Shown: positions 32,509-36,379 of the stretch, one piece after another
Numbering within the stretch: the first letter of the stretch is position 1
How the letters are laid out: the number at the start of each line of letters is the position of its first letter
Origin: Candidatus Cybelea sp.
Lineage (GTDB): Bacteria > Vulcanimicrobiota > Vulcanimicrobiia > Vulcanimicrobiales > Vulcanimicrobiaceae
Direction: 5' to 3'
Length of the DNA: 36,379 bases
Assembly: GCA_036489315.1 (NCBI GenBank)
Contig: DASXFZ010000056.1
Location: 1-36,379, forward strand
Position numbers and translations under genes: made by a program
The notes under the pieces: model-generated
Databases searched by the model: none
What the model was told of the DNA's origin: nothing
The model's input: only the letters and a program-made list of their open reading frames with translations

Positions 32509-32581
32509 CAGGGCGGACAGGACTCGAACCTGCAACAACTGGTTTTGGAGACCAGGACTCTACCAATTGAGCTACCGCCCT
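32506..32581 (-). tRNA. tRNA-Trp (CCA anticodon)
   Basis: The acceptor stem AGGGCGG / CCGCCCT closes a standard cloverleaf. The anticodon loop CTCCAAA gives CCA (Trp), the T-loop is TTCGAAT, the discriminator is G and the 3' CCA is encoded. It sits between rpmG and secE, a common bacterial order. Confidence 0.95.
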
Positions 32582-32587
32582 CTACGC

Positions 32588-32752
32588 TTATCGAGTCTCG
32601 CGATGGGGCTTGTGACAGCGGCAGAAGCGGCAATACTTGCTGAGCTCCAACCGGTCCGTGGTCTTCTGCTTGTTTTTCTGCGTGTTGTAGTTCCGGCGCT
32701 TGCACTGGGTGCAGGCCATCACCACCATCACGCGTTGCTCTTTCTTTGCCAT
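32588..32752 (-). CDS. rpmG: 50S ribosomal protein L33
   Basis: A 54-aa zinc-ribbon ribosomal protein ([20 protein letters not shown], then [28 protein letters not shown]). The CxxC pairs C14-C17 and C41-C44 make it the zinc-binding (C+) form. The ATG at 32752 has no obvious Shine-Dalgarno; a hairpin with a T run lies just upstream. It is the first gene of the tRNA-Trp-secE-nusG-rplK-rplA cluster. Confidence 0.95.
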   Translation of the reverse strand: MAKKEQRVMVVMACTQCKRRNYNTQKNKQKTTDRLELSKYCRFCRCHKPHRETR

Positions 32753-32770
32753 CAGTAGTCTACCACAACA

Positions 32771-32796
32771 TTAAAAAGACGGACCGGGCGGTCCGT
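32771..32796 (-). terminator. Hairpin and U-run in the rpmG leader
   Basis: Minus strand ACGGACC-GCCC-GGTCCGT followed by CTTTTTAA, ending about 19 nt before the rpmG ATG and starting about 10 nt after the predicted -10 box. It has terminator form but sits inside the leader. Confidence 0.7.
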
Positions 32797-32806
32797 TCGA
32801 GCATTA

Positions 32807-32835
32807 ATGCTAGCACATCCACCCCAGCCCTGCAA
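32807..32835 (-). promoter_or_regulatory. Promoter candidate for rpmG-secE-nusG-rplKA
   Basis: Minus-strand TTGCAG (32835-32830), 17-nt spacer, TAGCAT (32812-32807). It places the start at about 32800, just ahead of the leader hairpin. Confidence 0.5.
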
Positions 32836-33138
32836 CGCCCCGAATCGCGCCTCGCGCCACCCGCCCTGCGTCACCCTGAGCGGAGCGAGCGAGGCGAGCG
32901 CAGTCGAGGGGCCGTAACCCGCACACCCCGTGCGCAGCCGAAGGCGGAGCCCGACCCCGTCGGACGGTTTGTCCGACGGGGTCGGGGCACCCCACGACGG
33001 GGGCCTAATGAAGGTGGAGCACCCACCGATCTGGCTTTTTGAAAACTAGCGGAACTGGCATCCCCTTGCTTGCCGACGCGACGAACCCGCGGGAGAGCAT
33101 CGCCCAACGCTCAGCCTCAGACCTCTAACGGTACACGG
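32836..33138. other. Gene-free region with repeat remnants and a long palindrome
   Basis: No convincing gene is present; the short open frames here read through repeats. It holds a diverged repeat (CACCCTGAGCGGAGCG...CAGTCGAGG, 32869-32911) and a perfect 16-bp palindrome (32950-32986). The rest shows no recognisable signal. Confidence 0.6.
32950..32986. repeat. Perfect 16-bp inverted repeat
   Basis: CCCGACCCCGTCGGAC and its exact complement flank a GGTTT loop. There is no T run on either side, so it is not a standard terminator. Confidence 0.8.
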
Positions 33139-33216
33139 TGGTGCGCCCGGCCAGAATCGAACTGGCAACCTTGGGCTTAGGAGTCCCCTGCTCTATCCAG
33201 TTTGAGCTACGGGCGC
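33139..33216 (-). tRNA. tRNA-Arg (CCT anticodon) with imperfect anticodon stem
   Basis: The acceptor stem GCGCCCG / CGGGCGC, D-stem GCTC / GAGC and T-arm GCCAG-TTCGATT-CTGGC all pair, and the encoded CCA follows discriminator A. The loop CTCCTAA gives anticodon CCT (Arg, AGG codons). The anticodon stem GGGGA / GCCCA has only three Watson-Crick pairs; 27-43 (G-A) and 31-39 (A-G) are mismatched. Confidence 0.85.
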
Positions 33217-33235
33217 GCACGTGATTCGTCTTTAT

Positions 33236-33263
33236 TTTATAGAAGTTTTTTGCGTTCGCTGAA
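33236..33263 (-). promoter_or_regulatory. Weak promoter candidate for tRNA-Arg
   Basis: Minus-strand TATAAA at 33241-33236, about 20 nt before the tRNA 5' end, in an A/T-rich patch unlike the surroundings. The matching -35 (CTTCAG or ACTTCA) is poor. Confidence 0.35.
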
Positions 33264-33343
33264 GTTTTCTGCTTCCTTAACCTTTGCCCCCGGTCTCCGT
33301 GGCGAACGGTTGCGAGGCGCTCCGGCAGCGCCAAAGAGCCGCC

Positions 33344-33700
33344 TCACTGAGTCGGAGCGCACGATCCATAGACGGTTACGGTAAACGTTCCGCCCTGTGC
33401 CTCCTTGTAAAAGCGAACGCGCCACCCGTCAAAGTTTGGAGATGGCCGGCTGTTGGAGATGTCGCGCCACAAAGGTGCGGAAATTACGCCCCCACCGAGC
33501 ACGACGTCACCGGCTGGACAGCGCGCCTCGACCGTAACCCCAGTGTAAGCGGGTTGAAAAGTTTTGGATCGCCAAACCCACGTGTACGGTCCGAACTGCT
33601 TTTGGCCGTCGGGACTATCGAAGGTTGGGGGCGTCGCAACTTGGGCGTTCGCCGGTAACGCTAAGCCGGCGAGGGCGACAAACACGATAAGCCATCGCAC
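33344..33700 (-). CDS. Small secreted protein with CPAG...GGG motif (118 aa)
   Basis: The GTG at 33700 gives a clean signal peptide (VRWLIVFVALAGLALPANAQ, cleavage after ANA), with AAGGAG 12 nt upstream. The ATG at 33745 would add a charged leader before it. The mature part (~98 aa) contains FGPYTWVWRSKTFQPAYTGV, the segment EARCPAGDVVLGGGVIS, DGWRVRFYKEA and a terminal TVTVYGSCAPTQ. The two Cys probably form a disulfide. The C-P-A-G-x-x-V-L-G-G-G pattern occurs in many exported proteins of unknown function. It is beta-rich and monocistronic. Confidence 0.7.
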   Translation of the reverse strand: MRWLIVFVALAGLALPANAQVATPPTFDSPDGQKQFGPYTWVWRSKTFQPAYTGVTVEARCPAGDVVLGGGVISAPLWRDISNSRPSPNFDGWRVRFYKEAQGGTFTVTVYGSCAPTQ

Positions 33701-33745
33701 TACGGATTCTTTCTCCTTTCGCGCCGCAAATGGAAAGTTTACCAT

Positions 33746-34033
33746 AAATCGCGGTTAACGGCGGGCTTCACCAGCCCCATAGCAGCGCGACGCGGTCAAC
33801 GCAGACGTGGCTTGGGTAGTAGATCGTGTTCGCCAAATATCGGCGACTTGATCGCTCTGGCGCCGGACGGATCCGGCTATCCGCACGTGATCGCCTCGCT
33901 CGTAGCGCCGAACTGCTCGACTCTCGTACCTATCGCCGACTGGAAAGCTGATCGAGGCCGATGCCATGAGTGGCGATATCCACGATCGCAGCGATCACGA
34001 GCTGTGCCAATGGGTGCGAGAGCGCATCCTGGG
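33746..34033. other. Intergenic region without a supported gene
   Basis: Short frames on both strands (for example 33812-34135 plus and 33755-33967 minus) lack a Shine-Dalgarno and a coherent product, and one runs antisense into the next lipoprotein. It could hold a decayed gene; no RNA or repeat is seen. Confidence 0.45.
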
Positions 34034-35071
34034 CTATCTCGGAGCCTTGCTCAGGGTTACACCGAAAAGAGCGCGGGCACCAAATCCGCTAAAAACCTTC
34101 ACAAGCCGACCTTTTGGATATGTCCAGACTCCTAGCTTATCTCCTTTTACTCGGCAGTTCTCTGTCGGGCATCCAAATGGTGCGACGATTTCTCCATCTT
34201 GAATCCAGAACTGATTGGCTCCGAAGTCCTTATTGTTGACCCGCCTAAGCTGGGCGGTACCAGTAATCTCGCCGTTTCCCTCAGACACCGTAACCTGCTG
34301 GATCGCCGGAAGTGAGGAGGTCGCCAAGTAGGCTTCTTGCCATTGGAGTGGTCCGCCGGCAAATTGATCGCCATTGAAGTTTATGGTGATCAAGCTTTTG
34401 CTACCAGGCTCAAGGACGTCCAACATAGGCCCCGTGGAATATGCGACGGGCGTAAAGAAAAGGTTTCCGCGATTGTCATAGGCGCAGTAGAGGACGGCAG
34501 CAAGCGTGCCTGGCGCATCGACCACTCGCGGCAGCGTTTTCTTCTGGAGAGGCGCCGCAAAGATTGATACCGTGTTGCCACCTCGAGGGGCGCCCCCTGA
34601 AGTAACCGCAATGTCTCCGCTTCGAGCGTCGACTGAACAAGCCCCTGACTCTCCGGCGGGAAGAGTGCGCGAACTAATTGGATCAGGGTTGCCATGGCCA
34701 AACTCGGTAATCGTGCCAGGAACAGCGCGAAGGCGGAAATGTGCTACGAAAACGTGGCCTGAACCACCACTGCACAAACCCCAGGGAAGATCGCGGAAGG
34801 ATAGCGCGCCGACTACCTTCCCTGTAGCGAGCGAAAGCACGAATACCTCTTTGAGGTCCACGTCAGAAGCATAGACTAGGTCCTCACGTTTCGCTTCGGG
34901 CAGCATCCACGAACGGACTCCATCGGCATCCGAGGCATTTGTTGCTGGCAACCTCGCGTCACTTTGAGGCATGGTTACGGTATCGCGTTGCCGGCTCACG
35001 CCCGTATCTCCACACGCAACAAGTGCCGATGCAGCTAAGACAAAGAAAATAGATCTAGCCGATGAAGTCAT
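34034..35071 (-). CDS. Beta-propeller lipoprotein, paralog family member
   Basis: A 345-aa lipoprotein. The ATG at 35071 is preceded by GGTGGAGA; in-frame TTG and GTG codons slightly upstream are less likely. The lipobox is LVAC (Cys about 20). After a polar linker come SWMLPEAKREDLVYASDVDL, then GLCSGGSGHVFVAHF, CSVDARSGDIAVTSGG, YCAYDNRGNLFF, GGPLQWQEAYLAT, FWIQDGEIVAPFG and VWTYPKG. These are the same signatures, in the same order, as in 303-1310 and 35344-36249. It is divergent from the 35344 paralog across 272 nt, suggesting duplication in place. Function unknown. Confidence 0.8.
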   Translation of the reverse strand: MTSSARSIFFVLAASALVACGDTGVSRQRDTVTMPQSDARLPATNASDADGVRSWMLPEAKREDLVYASDVDLKEVFVLSLATGKVVGALSFRDLPWGLCSGGSGHVFVAHFRLRAVPGTITEFGHGNPDPISSRTLPAGESGACSVDARSGDIAVTSGGAPRGGNTVSIFAAPLQKKTLPRVVDAPGTLAAVLYCAYDNRGNLFFTPVAYSTGPMLDVLEPGSKSLITINFNGDQFAGGPLQWQEAYLATSSLPAIQQVTVSEGNGEITGTAQLRRVNNKDFGANQFWIQDGEIVAPFGCPTENCRVKGDKLGVWTYPKGRLVKVFSGFGARALFGVTLSKAPR

Positions 35072-35343
35072 GGTCTCCACCAAGTCGCGAACAGTACGAT
35101 TTATTATCTCCTGGGACGTCGGCCACGTCGTGGGTCGAAAGGCCCCTCAGTCGAGCCCGTTGTGGCCCACCAAGCGAGCCAATAGTTCTACATCGTCGTC
35201 GCTGTCGGTCCACTAGGCCGGTTACCTCATGATAGCGTGAGTAGACCGTCCTATTTTTGCTACCTTGTTTACTTTCGGAGCGTTTCGGCGTGTTATCCTA
35301 CGCGCAAAACGAGCGTTCTGTCCGGGAAGGGAGCTGCTAAAAG

Positions 35344-36249
35344 ATGATAAGTCTTCGCTTTATCCGCTATGCAGTTAGCCTGTGTGGTTCTGCAGGCGTA
35401 CTCGCCGGTTGCGGCGGTACGCAGACTGGCGTTGGATGGCCAGGAGCGATCCCGCAACCCCAAGCCGCCGCAAGATCCTCCGAGCGCGGCCAGTCGTGGA
35501 TGCTGCCAGAGGCGAGGAGTCAGGATCTGCTCTACGTGTCGCAGGACGTCTCGTCGCTCGATGACGTAGCGGTTTTCGATTACCCAAACGGCAAGCCGGT
35601 CGGTATGCTCACGGGATTCGAGGCGCCGGCAAATCTTTGCGCGGACAGAAACGGGAATGTCTGGATCCCAAACTCCGGCGGGACGACGATCGTAGAGTAC
35701 GCGCACGGCGGATCGCAGCCGATCGCCACTTTGCAGGTTCCCGGCGGTGCCTCTCCCCTCGCTTGTTCTGTCGACCCGACCAGCGGAGACCTCGCGGCGA
35801 TCGTCAGCGGAGGGAGCAACTCGAGTCCGCACGTCTATTTCATTTACAAACATGCGTCGGGTTCACCTGAGACACATCACGTGGACTTCCCCGCGTACGG
35901 CTGCAGTTACGACAGCAGTGGGAATCTCTTCGTCGACGGAAACCGTGAGCCCAACAAACGGTCTCAGATCGGATTCAAGCTCGGCGAACTCCCTCGCGGA
36001 AAAACAAGGTTTAGGACATTTTCCGTTGGCCGCGGTTACGACTTCTGGGGCCAGGTTCAGTGGGACGGCAAATACGTCGACGTATCGGCGTACGAGTACA
36101 TACTCCGCTTCGCGATTCACGGCCGAAAGGCAGTTCCGGCCGGCGGGGTCATCCTTCACGGTCTCAAGTACATCAACGGTTTCTGGATTCAAGGCTCGAA
36201 GGTCATCGCGACAAACCGCTTCGGTATGTCTCAGTATCCGCTAGTGTAG
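35344..36249 (+). CDS. Beta-propeller lipoprotein paralog, 3' end probably cut by IS630 insertion
   Basis: A 301-aa lipoprotein with the lipobox LAGC (Cys23) and GGGAG upstream of the ATG. Family signatures are SWMLPEARSQDLLYVSQDV, VFDYPNGKPVGMLTGFEAP, NLCADRNGNVWIPN, CSVDPTSGDLAAIVSGG, CSYDSSGNLFVDG, GQVQWDGKYVDV and FWIQGSKVIATNRFG. The frame ends QYPLV, exactly where paralogs continue for about 25 more residues after Y-P (YPKGRLVKVFSGFG type). The sequence at that point is CTAG, followed by the end of an IS630-type transposase gene, so the native C-terminus has been replaced. Confidence 0.8.
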   Translation: MISLRFIRYAVSLCGSAGVLAGCGGTQTGVGWPGAIPQPQAAARSSERGQSWMLPEARSQDLLYVSQDVSSLDDVAVFDYPNGKPVGMLTGFEAPANLCADRNGNVWIPNSGGTTIVEYAHGGSQPIATLQVPGGASPLACSVDPTSGDLAAIVSGGSNSSPHVYFIYKHASGSPETHHVDFPAYGCSYDSSGNLFVDGNREPNKRSQIGFKLGELPRGKTRFRTFSVGRGYDFWGQVQWDGKYVDVSAYEYILRFAIHGRKAVPAGGVILHGLKYINGFWIQGSKVIATNRFGMSQYPLV

Positions 36250-36378
36250 TGAGTTAGAAGTTCGTTCGCAAACCTTTACCACTTTATCCAGGATCATGTC
36301 GGCGGTAGCGGTCCACACGAACGGTTTGGGGTTCTTGTTACGTTGTCGGACGTAGGCGGGGATTTCCCGCTCGAGTTG
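36241..36378 (-). CDS. IS630-family transposase, C-terminal fragment (runs off right edge)
   Basis: The minus strand encodes about 45 residues ending at TAG 36243-36241: REIPAYVRQRNKNPKPFVWT, ATADMILDKVVKVCERTSNS, LH. The P-K-P-F-V-W-T-x-T-A-D-x-I-L-x-K-V segment is the standard C-terminus of IS630-family DDE transposases. The rest of the gene lies outside the window. Its stop overlaps the last bases of the plus-strand lipoprotein frame. Confidence 0.85.
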   Translation of the reverse strand, partial: QLEREIPAYVRQRNKNPKPFVWTATADMILDKVVKVCERTSNSLH

Positions 36379-36379
36379 C
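36241..36379 (-). mobile_element. IS630-family insertion sequence, one end
   Basis: Comprises the transposase C-terminus and the short terminal sequence (TGTAGTGAGTTAGAAG) next to CTAG at 36241-36244. IS630 elements insert at TA, often within CTAG. The exact border and inverted repeat cannot be confirmed with one end. Confidence 0.7.

Noticed and set aside
32810..33107. Short open frames on both strands between rpmG and tRNA-Arg
   Set aside because: They read through repeat remnants and the palindrome, with no ribosome site or coherent product.
33966..34202. Plus-strand frame beginning MSGDIHDRSDHELCQWVRER
   Set aside because: The start looks protein-like, but most of it runs antisense into the lipoprotein gene at 34034 and there is no Shine-Dalgarno; it may be a gene remnant.
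1..36379. CRISPR array, prophage or rRNA genes
   Set aside because: No regularly spaced direct repeats, phage structural genes or rRNA sequences were seen.

Overview
This window is about 36 kb of GC-rich chromosomal DNA from a diderm bacterium: it encodes many lipobox lipoproteins and a periplasmic PstS. The paralogous beta-propeller lipoproteins, the class I PHA synthase cluster with an XRE regulator, a WhiG/FliA-type sigma factor and a K+-independent H+-pyrophosphatase resemble uncultivated lineages such as Candidatus Eremiobacterota (WPS-2). That placement is an inference from gene content and no phylogenetic marker was compared. There is no rRNA operon, CRISPR array or prophage. The only clear mobile element is an IS630-type transposase end at the right edge.

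Layout. 1-2179 (minus): an aldo/keto reductase followed by two lipoproteins with overlapping start and stop codons; the second runs off the left edge. 2184-5518 (minus): phaB, phaC and an XRE regulator with overlapping ends, then a phasin behind its own near-consensus promoter. 5667-6711 (plus): a 93-aa protein of unknown function and a secreted protein. 6754-8029 (minus): an unannotated 58-aa membrane protein, a second phaB-like reductase and a 101-aa protein. 8111-9073 (minus): a beta-propeller lipoprotein. 9161-12817 (minus): pstS-pstC-pstA-pstB. 13026-16960 (plus): thrS, a proline-rich lipoprotein and an MFS transporter. 16978-18919 (minus): an FAD-dependent geranylgeranyl-reductase-like enzyme with no standard start codon, overlapping a sigma factor gene. 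19022-21720 (plus): a lipoprotein, a strong terminator and hppA. 21828-24300: two small envelope genes, a CcdC-like protein and the rplJ-rplL pair behind an L10 leader with attenuator. 24319-27105 (plus): beta-carbonic anhydrase overlapping a multi-pass GAF receptor, then a heptad-repeat membrane protein. 27125-30097 (minus): a lipoprotein gene and a frameshifted DUF1254/DUF1214 lipoprotein gene. 30205-32752 (minus): rpmG, tRNA-Trp, secE, nusG, rplK and rplA. 33139-36379: tRNA-Arg, a small secreted protein, two divergent lipoprotein paralogs and the IS630 end.

Main themes. (1) Carbon storage: phaC, two phaB-type reductases, a phasin and a regulator, without phaA. (2) Phosphate and pyrophosphate: Pst uptake plus HppA. 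(3) A five-member lipoprotein family sharing an N-terminal W-[MF]-x-P type motif and an SVDP-TSGD / YDSSGNLF type propeller signature. (4) The normally contiguous rplKAJL block is split, with about 6 kb of carbonic anhydrase, receptor and lipoprotein genes between rplA and rplJ. (5) A dispersed REP-like palindrome (TGTCATCCTGAG...GTCGAAGGA) lies between or at the ends of genes at seven places, always in the same orientation.
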